A DNA stretch of 17,616 nucleotides from Gammaproteobacteria bacterium (lineage in GTDB: Bacteria; Pseudomonadota; Gammaproteobacteria; S012-40): NCBI GenBank assembly GCA_015491615.1, contig WFVN01000245.1, positions 1-17,616 of the forward strand. Reading direction: 5' to 3'. This document shows, piece by piece, positions 6,592 through 13,205 of the stretch (its first letter is position 1; every line of letters starts with the position of its first letter). The position numbers and the translations under genes are program-made. The notes beneath the pieces were generated by a model. It made no database searches. It saw nothing but the letters and a program-made list of their open reading frames with translations, and was not told the origin of the DNA.

Positions 6592-7047
6592 TCAACCGGC
6601 CCGGTGTTTCTCCCGGATTTCGTCCAGGGTCTTGCACTCGATGCACAAAGTGGCCGTGGGCCGGGCCTCCAGGCGACGGATGCCGATAGGCTCGCCGCAC
6701 TGTTCGCAGTAACCGTAGTCGCCGCTCTCGATGAGGGCGAGGGATTCGTCGATCTTCTTGATGAGCTTGCGTTCCCGGTCACGGGTACGCAGCTCGATGG
6801 TGAATTCGGACTCCTGAGTGGCGCGGTCGTTGGGGTCGGGGAAATTGGCCGCCTCGTCCTGCATGTGGTGCAGGGTCCGGTCCACCTCTTCCATGAGTTC
6901 GCGCTTCCAGGCCAAGAGGATCTGGCGGAAGTGCTCCACCTGTTCCTCGTTCATGTATTCCTCGCCCTGCTTCTCCTCGTAGGGCGAGATGCCGAGAAAT
7001 CCGAGCGTTCCGGTGCTTCCTTGGGATTTGCGTTGCTTGTCGGCCAT
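6592..7047 (-). CDS. dksA: RNA polymerase-binding transcription factor DksA
   Basis: I chose the ATG at 7047, which gives 151 residues, the same length as E. coli DksA, and has TGGAGA a few bases upstream; the frame stays open further upstream but without family similarity. The coiled-coil N-terminal half carries the acidic tip aspartates at exactly the E. coli positions (Asp71 and Asp74 in FPDPNDRATQESEF). The zinc finger has all four cysteines (114, 117, 135, 138; YCEQCGEPIG and LCIECKTLDE), so this is a canonical zinc DksA rather than a zinc-independent paralogue. It enters the secondary channel of RNA polymerase and, with ppGpp, represses rRNA/tRNA promoters and activates amino-acid synthesis promoters. 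It is monocistronic, with its own terminator, and divergent from cbbY. The tRNA promoter at 10161-10216 in this window is a plausible target. Confidence 0.97.
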   Translation of the reverse strand: MADKQRKSQGSTGTLGFLGISPYEEKQGEEYMNEEQVEHFRQILLAWKRELMEEVDRTLHHMQDEAANFPDPNDRATQESEFTIELRTRDRERKLIKKIDESLALIESGDYGYCEQCGEPIGIRRLEARPTATLCIECKTLDEIREKHRAG

Positions 7048-7128
7048 GATGGTTTCTCCAAGTCGATCCGCTGGCGCCGGCCGGGCCGCTGAGCTCAAAG
7101 CACTTCGCCCGACGCGAATAAACAGCCG

Positions 7129-7157
7129 TTTCTATCACAACCCCAGAGTGCGGGCAA
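7129..7157 (-). promoter_or_regulatory. dksA: Candidate sigma-70 promoter for dksA
   Basis: Read on the minus strand, TTGCCC (7152-7157) and TAGAAA (7129-7134) are separated by 17 bases. The start of transcription would be near 7122, giving a leader of about 75 bases before the dksA ATG. The -35 matches four of six consensus bases, and the -10 also matches four of six, so this is a moderate prediction. Confidence 0.4.
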
Positions 7158-7169
7158 GAATCCCCCTGC

Positions 7170-7197
7170 TTGCCGCCCGGGCCTATTCTGCTAACAT
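7170..7197 (+). promoter_or_regulatory. cbbY: Candidate sigma-70 promoter for cbbY
   Basis: TTGCCG (7170-7175) and TAACAT (7192-7197) are separated by 16 bases; TATTCT (7184-7189) is a competing -10-like hexamer. Transcription would begin near 7204, about 62 bases before the cbbY ATG. It lies back to back with the dksA candidate promoter, with only 12 bases between the two -35 boxes. Confidence 0.4.
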
Positions 7198-7265
7198 CCC
7201 GCGCTCGCGAAACACGGCCCGCCTCTCGCGGTCATCAATAACTTGCAGAGAGAACTTAATCCCCC

Positions 7266-8030
7266 ATGAATCGACTTCAAGCACTCCTGTTCGACGTGGA
7301 CGGAACCCTTGCCGATACCGAGGGCCAGGGGCACCGGGTGGCATTCAACCGTGCCTTCCGCGAGGCGGGCCTGGACTGGAACTGGGACGAGGCCCTCTAC
7401 CGGGAGCTCCTGGCGGTCACCGGCGGCAAGGAACGCATGCGCCACTACATCGAGCGTTATCGGCCCGACTTCACCCCGCCTACAGGGGACCTGGACCCCT
7501 TCCTGGCGGAATTGCATCGGCGCAAGAACGCCCACTACGCCGATCTGCTCGCCCAGGGGGAGGTGCCCCTGCGACCGGGAATCGAGCGGCTCCTGCGCGA
7601 GGCGCGGGAGGCCGGCATGCGCCTGGCCATTGCCACCACCACCAGTCCGGAGAACGTCACCCATCTGCTAGAGAACACCCTCGGGGCCGAGGCGGTGGAC
7701 TGGTTCGAGATCATCGGCGCGGGCGACGTGGTGCCGGCCAAGAAGCCGGCCCCCGACATCTACCATTACGTGCTCGAGCGTCTGGGTCTCCTTCCCGAGG
7801 CGACCTTGGCCCTGGAGGACTCGGCCAACGGCGTGCGCGCCGCGGTGGGGGCGGGCGTGCCCACCCTGGTGACGGCCAACGATTTCACCCTCGACGACGA
7901 TTTCAGCGGCGCCCTGGCGGTGGTGGATCAACTGGGCGAGCCCGGCCGCCCGGCCCGCCGCCTGCCCGAGGGGACACCCCTGGGAGTGTTGGACCTGGCC
8001 GCCCTCGAGGCCCTGTGGGCGGGACGCTAG
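7266..8030 (+). CDS. cbbY: CbbY-type HAD phosphatase (xylulose-1,5-bisphosphate phosphatase)
   Basis: The protein has 254 residues, equal to CbbY of Cupriavidus, whose sequence it closely resembles (FDVDGTLADTE near the start, GLDWNWD, GGKER, LPLRPGI-like PLRPGIERLL, IATTTSPEN, LEDSANGVRAA). HAD motifs are intact: nucleophile Asp10 and acid/base Asp12 (FDVDGT), motif II Thr125, motif III lysine in KKPAPD (159-164), motif IV EDSANG (184-189). The N-terminal helical cap follows the first motif. CbbY removes the Rubisco misfire product xylulose-1,5-bisphosphate, so its presence suggests a Calvin-cycle autotroph, although no Rubisco gene is in view and related HAD phosphatases exist in heterotrophs. 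The ribosome binding site is weak. The aminotransferase gene overlaps its 3' end. Confidence 0.83.
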   Translation: MNRLQALLFDVDGTLADTEGQGHRVAFNRAFREAGLDWNWDEALYRELLAVTGGKERMRHYIERYRPDFTPPTGDLDPFLAELHRRKNAHYADLLAQGEVPLRPGIERLLREAREAGMRLAIATTTSPENVTHLLENTLGAEAVDWFEIIGAGDVVPAKKPAPDIYHYVLERLGLLPEATLALEDSANGVRAAVGAGVPTLVTANDFTLDDDFSGALAVVDQLGEPGRPARRLPEGTPLGVLDLAALEALWAGR

Positions 8031-9187
8031 CGCAGCGGCTGTCCCGCCGCGCGCGGGGGGTACGGCCGTTCCTGGCCATGCGCCTACTGGCGCGGGCACG
8101 CGAGCTGGAAGCGCAGGGCCGCGACATCATCCACCTGGAAGTGGGGGAGCCGGATTTCGGCGCCCCGCAGGCGGTCCTGGCGCGGGCACAGGCGGTCCTC
8201 GCCGCAGGCGAGTCGCCCCGCTACACGCCCGCCCAGGGTATCCCCGAGCTGCGCCAGGCCATCGCCCGTTTCTACGAAGAACGGGAGAGCGTGACGGTGG
8301 ACTGGCGGCGCATCGTCGTCACCCCCGGCGCCTCCGGCGCCCTGGTGTTGGCCATCGCCGCCCTCCTGGACCCCGGCCAGGGAATCCTCGTGAGCGACCC
8401 GGGGTACCCCTCCAACCGCCACATCGCCCGCATCCTGGGGGTCGAGGCGCACCCGGTGCCGGTGGACGAGTCGATCGGCTTCCAGCCCGACGGCGACCGC
8501 GTGCGCGCCCACTGGCAGTCCAACAGCCGCGCCCTCCTACTCACCTCCCCCGCCAACCCCACCGGCGCGGTGATCGAGGCACCGCGGCTGGCGGCCCTGG
8601 TACACACCGCCGCCGATCTGGGCGCTGCCCTGGTGATGGACGAGATCTACCGGGGGCTCATCTACGGCCCGCCGCCCCCCTCCGTCCTCGCCCTCAGCGA
8701 TCACGCCTGGGTCGTCAACAGCTTCTCCAAATATTTCGGGATGACCGGATGGCGCTTGGGGTGGCTGGTGTGCCCCGAGTCCGCGGTGGCGGTGGTGGAC
8801 AAGCTGGCCCAGAACCTCTTTCTCTCCCCGCCGGCCCTGTCGCAGCAAGCGGCCCTGGCGGCCTTCGAGCCCGGGTCCCTGGCGGAGCTGGAGCGGCGGC
8901 GGGGCGTATTTCAGGCACGCCGGGACTACCTCGCGGAGGCCTTGCAGCGCCTCGGCTTTCGGCTCCCGGTCCCGCCGCGGGGGGCCTTCTACCTGTACGC
9001 CGACTGCTCCGCCCTGGGGACGGACGCCCTCACCCTCGCCGAGCGTTTCCTGGAGAAGGCCGGGGTGGCCGTGACCCCGGGAGTCGATTTCGGCAGCCAG
9101 GGAACGGAACGTTTCCTGCGCTTCGCCTACACCACCGACCTGGAACGCTTGGCGGAGGCGGTGAAGCGCCTGCAGACACTGTTGTGA
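8015..9187 (+). CDS. Class I/II PLP-dependent aminotransferase (aspartate/alanine type)
   Basis: I chose GTG 8015, 16 bases inside the end of cbbY, with CGAGG just upstream. It gives 390 residues, usual for the family, and keeps the conserved N-terminal segment RRARGVRPFLAMRLL. The first ATG (8078) would lose it. Fold-type I residues are complete: EVGEPDFG (42-49) near the start, SPANPTG with Asn181, DEIY with Asp209 and Tyr212, the Schiff-base Lys239 in SFSKYFGMTGWRLGW (236-250), and Arg369 in FLRFAY for the substrate carboxylate. It is a soluble homodimer exchanging amino groups between an amino acid and a 2-oxo acid. The sequence does not fix the substrate; a methionine-salvage or alanine/aspartate role cannot be separated. 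The gene ends at 9187, abutting the stop of ygfZ on the other strand. Confidence 0.87.
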   Translation: MGGTLAQRLSRRARGVRPFLAMRLLARARELEAQGRDIIHLEVGEPDFGAPQAVLARAQAVLAAGESPRYTPAQGIPELRQAIARFYEERESVTVDWRRIVVTPGASGALVLAIAALLDPGQGILVSDPGYPSNRHIARILGVEAHPVPVDESIGFQPDGDRVRAHWQSNSRALLLTSPANPTGAVIEAPRLAALVHTAADLGAALVMDEIYRGLIYGPPPPSVLALSDHAWVVNSFSKYFGMTGWRLGWLVCPESAVAVVDKLAQNLFLSPPALSQQAALAAFEPGSLAELERRRGVFQARRDYLAEALQRLGFRLPVPPRGAFYLYADCSALGTDALTLAERFLEKAGVAVTPGVDFGSQGTERFLRFAYTTDLERLAEAVKRLQTLL

Positions 9188-10114
9188 TCAGGCCCGGTCG
9201 TCCATCGGGTAGGGCAGTTCGCGCAGACTCAAGGGCTCGCCGCCGGGCAGAAGCAGGGGGGCACCCGTATCCACCGCCCCCAGGCTCAGCACCGCCAACA
9301 GGGCCGTGCCCCCTTCCGGGGCGGGAGCGGCACGTACCACCCGCCCCTGCGTCTGGCCTTCGCCGTCGCGGATGGTCTCACCCGCAGCGGCGGAGAGGGC
9401 GGGGGACCAGGCGTGGAACATGCGCCGCTTCAGCTTGCCCAGGTAGTGCATGCGCGCCACCACTTCCTGACCGGGGTAACAGCCCTTGGTGAAGGACACG
9501 CCCCCTAGGCGGTGCAGGTTCACCATCTGCGGGACGAAGGCCTCGCGGGTGGCGGCGTACACCTCCGGCAGTCCCGCCCGGATCTCCTCGTACTCCCAGC
9601 GCTCTGGCGTAGCCGGGATGAGCCCCGCCGCCCCGAGTTCAGGGCCCAGCGTGTCGATGCGCTCCGGCGGACCCCACACCTCGAAACGGGGCATGGCTCC
9701 GGGCACCGAGACTACGACCAGATCGTCCGCACGGGCCACCTGCTCCGTCTCCTCCGGAAGGGCGCTCAACCCTTGCAAAGCGCTGCGGGCCGCCTCGCCC
9801 GCCAGGCCCAATCCACGCCAGGAGGTGAGGGTGAGGGTCACCCGCGCCCGCAGGACGAACATGCGCAGGCGGTCCTGGGTAGCCTGGGCGATCTCCTCGG
9901 GCAGGCGCATCGCCACGTCCGATGCATCGCGGAACAGGCGGGGCAGGGCGAGGATGCGGCCCTTGGGGCTGTTGTAGCTGGAAAGTTGGCTGTGCTCCGG
10001 CACCAGCCCCTTCACGTCACTGGAGAGTTGACCATGGAGAAAATCGACGGCGTCCTCGCCAGTCACGGTGATGAGACGATGGGGCAAAGGGGTGAAAAAA
10101 TCGTTCGAGGCCAT
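9188..10114 (-). CDS. ygfZ: tRNA-modifying / Fe-S repair protein YgfZ (folate-binding GcvT-like)
   Basis: The ATG at 10114 gives 308 residues and is preceded by AGGAAAGG; an ORF extending 27 codons further upstream has no family similarity. The diagnostic motif KGCYPGQEVVAR (210-221, Cys212) is present. The N-terminal GcvT-like folate domain has DFLHGQLSSDV (24-34) and the SPKGRILA segment (49-56). YgfZ/IBA57-type proteins use tetrahydrofolate and the motif cysteine to support assembly or repair of certain Fe-S enzymes such as the MiaB tRNA methylthiolase. E. coli YgfZ is 326 residues, so this one is slightly shorter. TAAAAT (minus strand, 10146-10151) could be a -10 without a clear -35. It is divergent from the tRNA operon and meets the aminotransferase gene end to end with no intervening base or terminator hairpin. 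Confidence 0.93.
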   Translation of the reverse strand: MASNDFFTPLPHRLITVTGEDAVDFLHGQLSSDVKGLVPEHSQLSSYNSPKGRILALPRLFRDASDVAMRLPEEIAQATQDRLRMFVLRARVTLTLTSWRGLGLAGEAARSALQGLSALPEETEQVARADDLVVVSVPGAMPRFEVWGPPERIDTLGPELGAAGLIPATPERWEYEEIRAGLPEVYAATREAFVPQMVNLHRLGGVSFTKGCYPGQEVVARMHYLGKLKRRMFHAWSPALSAAAGETIRDGEGQTQGRVVRAAPAPEGGTALLAVLSLGAVDTGAPLLLPGGEPLSLRELPYPMDDRA

Positions 10115-10160
10115 GTTTTCGCCTTTCCTTCGGGATTCGTCATGCATTTTACCGTTTGGT

Positions 10161-10189
10161 TTGACCCTGGGGGGGCGGCCCAGTATGAT
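10161..10189 (+). promoter_or_regulatory. Strong sigma-70 promoter of the tRNA operon (upstream, P1)
   Basis: TTGACC (10161-10166) and TATGAT (10184-10189) are separated by the ideal 17 bases, each matching five of six consensus bases. Transcription would start near 10196, leaving about 31 bases of leader before tRNA-Pro. This is the best-looking sigma-70 promoter in the window. Confidence 0.65.
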
Positions 10190-10216
10190 TCTCACCCCCG
10201 GGCGATGTGCTATACT
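10189..10216 (+). promoter_or_regulatory. Second candidate promoter of the tRNA operon (extended -10, P2)
   Basis: TGCTATACT (10208-10216) is an extended -10 element with TATACT matching five of six bases. TTCTCA (10189-10194), 16 bases upstream, is a weak -35 with four matches. Transcription would begin near 10223, only a few bases before tRNA-Pro. The following TTCGCG discriminator is GC-rich, as at stringently controlled stable-RNA promoters, so ppGpp/DksA control is plausible. Confidence 0.45.
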
Positions 10217-10226
10217 TTCGCGTCTT

Positions 10227-10303
10227 CGGGGTATAGCGCAGTCTGGTAGCGCGCCTGCTTTGGGAGCAGGATGTCGGGGGTTCGAATCCCTCTACCCCGA
10301 CCA
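10227..10303 (+). tRNA. tRNA-Pro (UGG)
   Basis: A complete 77-base cloverleaf. The acceptor arms CGGGGTA and TACCCCG pair fully, followed by A73 and an encoded CCA. The anticodon stem CCTGC/GCAGG closes the loop TTTGGGA with anticodon TGG (10261-10263), and the T loop is TTCGAAT. It is the first of three tRNAs transcribed together. Confidence 0.97.
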
Positions 10304-10326
10304 GCCGGCTCTCTAGGCGACTCCAA

Positions 10327-10403
10327 GCGCCCGTAGCTCATCTGGATAGAGCATCGGCCTTCTAAGCCGAGGGTAGCAGGTTCGAATCCTGCCGGGCGTG
10401 CCA
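10327..10403 (+). tRNA. tRNA-Arg (UCU)
   Basis: A complete 77-base cloverleaf with encoded CCA. The anticodon stem TCGGC/GCCGA closes CTTCTAA, anticodon TCT; the T stem GCAGG/CCTGC closes TTCGAAT. The acceptor arms are GCGCCCG and CGGGCGT, so six pairs are Watson-Crick and the terminal 1-72 pair is a G.U wobble. It lies 23 bases after tRNA-Pro. Confidence 0.97.
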
Positions 10404-10428
10404 ATCCGCTCGGCGGACGAAAATCGAT

Positions 10429-10505
10429 GGTGGCTGTAGCTCAGTTGGTAGAGCCCCGGATTGTGGCTCCGGTGGTCGTGGGTTCGAGTCCCATCAGCCA
10501 CCCCA
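10429..10505 (+). tRNA. tRNA-His (GUG)
   Basis: The acceptor arms GTGGCTG (10430-10436) and CAGCCAC pair fully; C73 and CCA follow. The extra G at -1 that histidyl-tRNA synthetase needs is encoded at 10429 and can pair with C73. The anticodon stem CCGGA/TCCGG closes TTGTGGC, anticodon GTG. It is the last tRNA of the cluster; no T-rich hairpin follows, so transcripts may run on toward the YbaK-like gene. Confidence 0.97.
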
Positions 10506-10573
10506 TCTCTCCCTCTGCGGTGTCCCGCCTCCCTGGGTTATCCTGAAGAGCGTCCGATTCTCAGGAGGTTACC

Positions 10574-11047
10574 GTGCCCATCCCCGAGATCGTCTCCCGC
10601 CACCTCGACGAGCGGGGCGTCAACTACCGGATCATCGACCACCCTTATGCCCCTTCCGCCAAGGAATTGGCCCGATTGGCGCACGTGGAGCGGGGGCACA
10701 TCGCCAAGGGGGTGGTCTTGCGGGACGAGGACGGCCCCGTGCTGGTGGTGGTCCCCGGCGATCACTGGGTGCGGCTCCATCACGTACAAGAGGCGCTGGC
10801 ACGGCCGCACCTGGACTTCGCCAGCGAAGAAGACATCGCCCGTTGGTTCCCCGATTGCGACCATGGCGCGGTCCCCCCGCTGGGGATGGCTTACGGCTTG
10901 GAGACCTTGGTGGACGAGGATTTGTTTTCCCTGGCCCGCGTGTACTTGGAATCCGGTGACCATCGCCATTTGATCGAAGTCTCCGAGGAAGATTTTAGCC
11001 TCCTCATGGCAGGGGCCCGACGCGGCCATTTCAGTCACCGGGACTGA
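10574..11047 (+). CDS. YbaK/EbsC-domain aminoacyl-tRNA deacylase
   Basis: The start is GTG 10574, decided by a near-perfect AGGAGGT (10563-10569) five bases upstream, giving 157 residues. The protein is a single YbaK/ProRS-INS domain: the conserved lysine lies in HIAKGVVLR (Lys45), followed by VLVVVPGDHWV (56-66), GAVPPLG (98-104) and a C-terminal VYLESGDHRHLIEV (123-136). Free-standing members hydrolyse wrongly charged tRNAs such as Cys-tRNA-Pro, Ala-tRNA-Pro or related species. The sequence does not tell which subfamily applies. It lies 68 bases downstream of the tRNA cluster that includes tRNA-Pro, and may be read from the same promoter. A 113-base gap follows before sco. Confidence 0.87.
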   Translation: MPIPEIVSRHLDERGVNYRIIDHPYAPSAKELARLAHVERGHIAKGVVLRDEDGPVLVVVPGDHWVRLHHVQEALARPHLDFASEEDIARWFPDCDHGAVPPLGMAYGLETLVDEDLFSLARVYLESGDHRHLIEVSEEDFSLLMAGARRGHFSHRD

Positions 11048-11160
11048 GGAAAACGGCCGCATAGACGTGGGGTATGCTTTGGCAGGCCCACCTATATCGT
11101 CCGCAACCGATTGAATTTACGTGCCGTGTCTTGGGCACGGATCTGGCTTGAGGTGTTTCC

Positions 11161-11793
11161 ATGAAGAAGAAAGCAACTTGGTTGACCGTCGTCTTGGTCG
11201 TGTTGGGGGTGGGGCTCGTACTATGGAACTCGCGTTTTTCCATACCCGATTTGCAGATGCCGGGGCTGCAATGGTTCGACCCTGCTCCCCGCTTGCCGGC
11301 GAGCGGTCTTGAGGACACCGAGGGCCGACCGTTCCGCTGGGACTGGCCGCAGGGCTGGACGATAGCCTTCTTCGGTTACACCCATTGTCCCGATTTCTGC
11401 CCGGATACCCTGGCGGTGCTGGCGCGGGTGGAATCCCGATTGCAGAATGCGCCGCCGCACCGACTGGTGTTCGTGAGCGTGGATCCGTACCGCGACACGC
11501 CGGAGATCATTCGTGGTTATCTGGAATATTTCGATGCCGGTTTCATCGGTGTGGTAGGGCCGCCCGAGGCCCTGCAGGCGGTGACCACCGAGGCGGGGGC
11601 TTTCTACGACTACGAGGATCCGGACAGCGGTGAGGTCTTTCGTGTGCCCGACGCGAAGGCCCTGGAAAAAGGTTATCTGGTGAATCACTTCGGGGCCCTG
11701 GTGTTGGTGGACCCCGATGGGGTGATGCGGGGGCATCTCTACCCACCCCTGGACGAGGAACGGGTGAGCCGCCTCATCTTGGCATTGCAATGA
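11161..11793 (+). CDS. SCO1/SenC/PrrC family copper chaperone
   Basis: The protein has 210 residues from ATG 11161, with TTGAGGTG upstream. An N-terminal lysine cluster and a hydrophobic helix (7-22) anchor it in the inner membrane, with the thioredoxin-like domain in the periplasm. The copper/thiol motif is complete: Cys76 and Cys80 in GYTHCPDFCPDTL (72-84) and His176 in VNHFGALVLVD (174-184), together with VFVSVDPYRDTP (103-114). Sco proteins reduce and deliver copper to the CuA site of cytochrome c oxidase and, in some bacteria, to cbb3 oxidase. The residues around the catalytic site are typical and nothing is missing. The gene is followed by a PCuAC gene after 25 bases; the two chaperones act in sequence on the same target, so an operon is likely. 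Confidence 0.94.
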   Translation: MKKKATWLTVVLVVLGVGLVLWNSRFSIPDLQMPGLQWFDPAPRLPASGLEDTEGRPFRWDWPQGWTIAFFGYTHCPDFCPDTLAVLARVESRLQNAPPHRLVFVSVDPYRDTPEIIRGYLEYFDAGFIGVVGPPEALQAVTTEAGAFYDYEDPDSGEVFRVPDAKALEKGYLVNHFGALVLVDPDGVMRGHLYPPLDEERVSRLILALQ

Positions 11794-11818
11794 GTCGCTG
11801 AGTTTCGAGGGAGTGACG

Positions 11819-12259
11819 ATGAAATACTGGTTGGGGTTTGTGCTCGCCGGGTTCATGGCCTCGGCCTGGGCCGCCCAGGTGGAGGTGGTCGATGCCTGGG
11901 TGCGCGAGGCGCCGCCCAATGCGCCCATGATGGCCGGCTACCTCACCTTGAGAAATCCCGGGCGGGAAGCGGTCGTCCTGATGGACGCGCGCAGTCCCCA
12001 GTTCAAAAAGGTGGAGATCCACCGTTCGAGCATCGAAAACGGCATGGCGCGCATGGAGAAACAGCAGAAGGTGGAGCTTCCCGCAGGGGGTGAGATTCGT
12101 TTCCATCCCGGTGGTTACCACCTCATGCTCATGTATCCCGTGAAGCGTCTGCGGGGCGGAGACCGGGTGCGCCTGGAGCTGATCCTGGACGGCGGAGAGC
12201 GCCTCGAAGTGGTGGCCCCGGTGCGCCGGGACCACGGTGGCATGGGGCACCCCCACTGA
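11819..12259 (+). CDS. Periplasmic copper chaperone A-like (PCuAC) protein
   Basis: I chose ATG 11819 because GAGGGAG lies at the right distance and because it directly starts a signal peptide (MKYWLGFVLAGFMASAWA, cleavage expected after Ala18). A GTG at 11813 in frame adds two residues. The mature domain has the PCuAC copper site: His68 in VEIHRSS, methionines 76 and 79, then His101, Met103 and Met105 in GGYHLMLM (98-105). A histidine/methionine-rich tail (HGGMGHPH, 139-146) may be an additional metal site, a common extension in this family. PCuAC binds Cu(I) in the periplasm and passes it to the CuA centre of cytochrome oxidase, working with Sco, which is encoded just upstream. The gene ends one base from the stop of the oppositely oriented sigma-54 activator gene. 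Confidence 0.93.
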   Translation: MKYWLGFVLAGFMASAWAAQVEVVDAWVREAPPNAPMMAGYLTLRNPGREAVVLMDARSPQFKKVEIHRSSIENGMARMEKQQKVELPAGGEIRFHPGGYHLMLMYPVKRLRGGDRVRLELILDGGERLEVVAPVRRDHGGMGHPH

Positions 12260-12260
12260 G

Positions 12261-13205
12261 TCAGGTGATGGCGTATTTCTTCATCCGGTAGAGGAGGGTG
12301 TCCCGGCTGAGGCCGAGGAGACGGGCGGCACGCGTGCGGTTGCCGGCGGTCCGTTCCAGGGCCTGGCGGATGAGTTCGGCCTCCAACTCGTCGAGGACGA
12401 CGCCTTCGGCGGGGAGGCGCAGATCGCCCTGCTGTCCCTGGGGGGGGGCTAGCTGCAGGTTGCCAGCCCCCACCACCTGCCCCGGGAGAAGGATCACCAG
12501 GCGCTCGCACAGATTGCGCAATTCACGCACGTTGCCCGGCCAGGGGTGATCGAGGAGACGACGCTCGGCGCTGCGGCCCAGGGCTGGGGCGGGAAAGGCG
12601 TGTCGTCGGGACAGGGTGTCCAGGAAATGGCGGGCGAGGGGGAGAATGTCTTCCCGCCGTTCCCGCAGGGGTGGCAATATGAGGGGAACGATAGCCAGGC
12701 GATACCAGAGGTCTTCGCGGAAACGCCCCTTGCGGACTTGTTCCTCCAGGCGGCGGTTGGTGGCGGCGATGACGCGCACGTCCACCTGCCGGGGCCGGGT
12801 CTCGCCCAGGCCCTGGACCTCACCCGCCTCGAGAAAACGCAACAGTTTCGCCTGTAGCGACAGGGGCAACTCGCCGATTTCGTCGAGGAAGAGCGTGCCC
12901 CCGTCGGCGCTGCGGATGCGACCGGGATAGTCCTGCTGGGCCCCCGTGAAGGCGCCGCGCCGGTAGCCGAACAATTCCGCTTCCACAAGCGTTTCCGGCA
13001 GGGCGGCACAATTGACCACGACCAGAGGTTTGGTCGCGCGGCGGCTGGTACGGTGGATCTCCCGAGCCAGCAATTCCTTGCCGGTGCCGCTTTCTCCCTG
13101 AACGAGGACGGTGGCGTCGGTGACGGCCACCAACCGGGCCGCGCGGATTACCGCCTGGAAGGCGGGGGCTTGGCCGATGAGGGTGGGATGCGCGTTCACG
13201 TTCAC
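12261..13205 (-). CDS. Sigma-54-dependent activator with no N-terminal sensor domain
   Basis: The GTG at 13205, overlapping the preceding gene's stop (GTGA, 13202-13205) and preceded by AAGAGG, gives 314 residues; GTG 13199 is an alternative. The AAA+ domain starts almost at residue 1. It has Walker A GESGTGKE (37-44), the sigma-54 contact loop GAFTGA (84-89), Walker B GTLFLDEIGE (103-112), and the RFREDLWYRL and PWPGNVREL (221-229) segments. A Fis-type helix-turn-helix follows near the C-terminus (TAGNRTRAARLLGLSRDTLL, 286-305). There is no receiver, GAF or PAS domain, so it resembles PspF in layout: control must come from a partner protein or from its own expression. The target promoters are unknown; translational coupling to the upstream HCxGMCGG membrane protein suggests a metal or respiration-related regulon. 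Confidence 0.9.
   Translation of the reverse strand: MNVNAHPTLIGQAPAFQAVIRAARLVAVTDATVLVQGESGTGKELLAREIHRTSRRATKPLVVVNCAALPETLVEAELFGYRRGAFTGAQQDYPGRIRSADGGTLFLDEIGELPLSLQAKLLRFLEAGEVQGLGETRPRQVDVRVIAATNRRLEEQVRKGRFREDLWYRLAIVPLILPPLRERREDILPLARHFLDTLSRRHAFPAPALGRSAERRLLDHPWPGNVRELRNLCERLVILLPGQVVGAGNLQLAPPQGQQGDLRLPAEGVVLDELEAELIRQALERTAGNRTRAARLLGLSRDTLLYRMKKYAIT

Noticed and set aside
10210..10501. Minus-strand ORFs of 62-64 residues (one containing RPAGFEPATLGLEG) opposite the tRNAs
   Set aside because: These are antisense translations of the tRNA genes, a well-known class of spurious protein annotation; the tRNAs fully account for the sequence conservation.
11120..11139. CGTGCC/GGCACG inverted repeat upstream of sco as terminator or operator
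   Set aside because: Six base pairs with an 8-base loop, no T tract, no match to a metal-regulator operator I know; chance is likely at this GC content.
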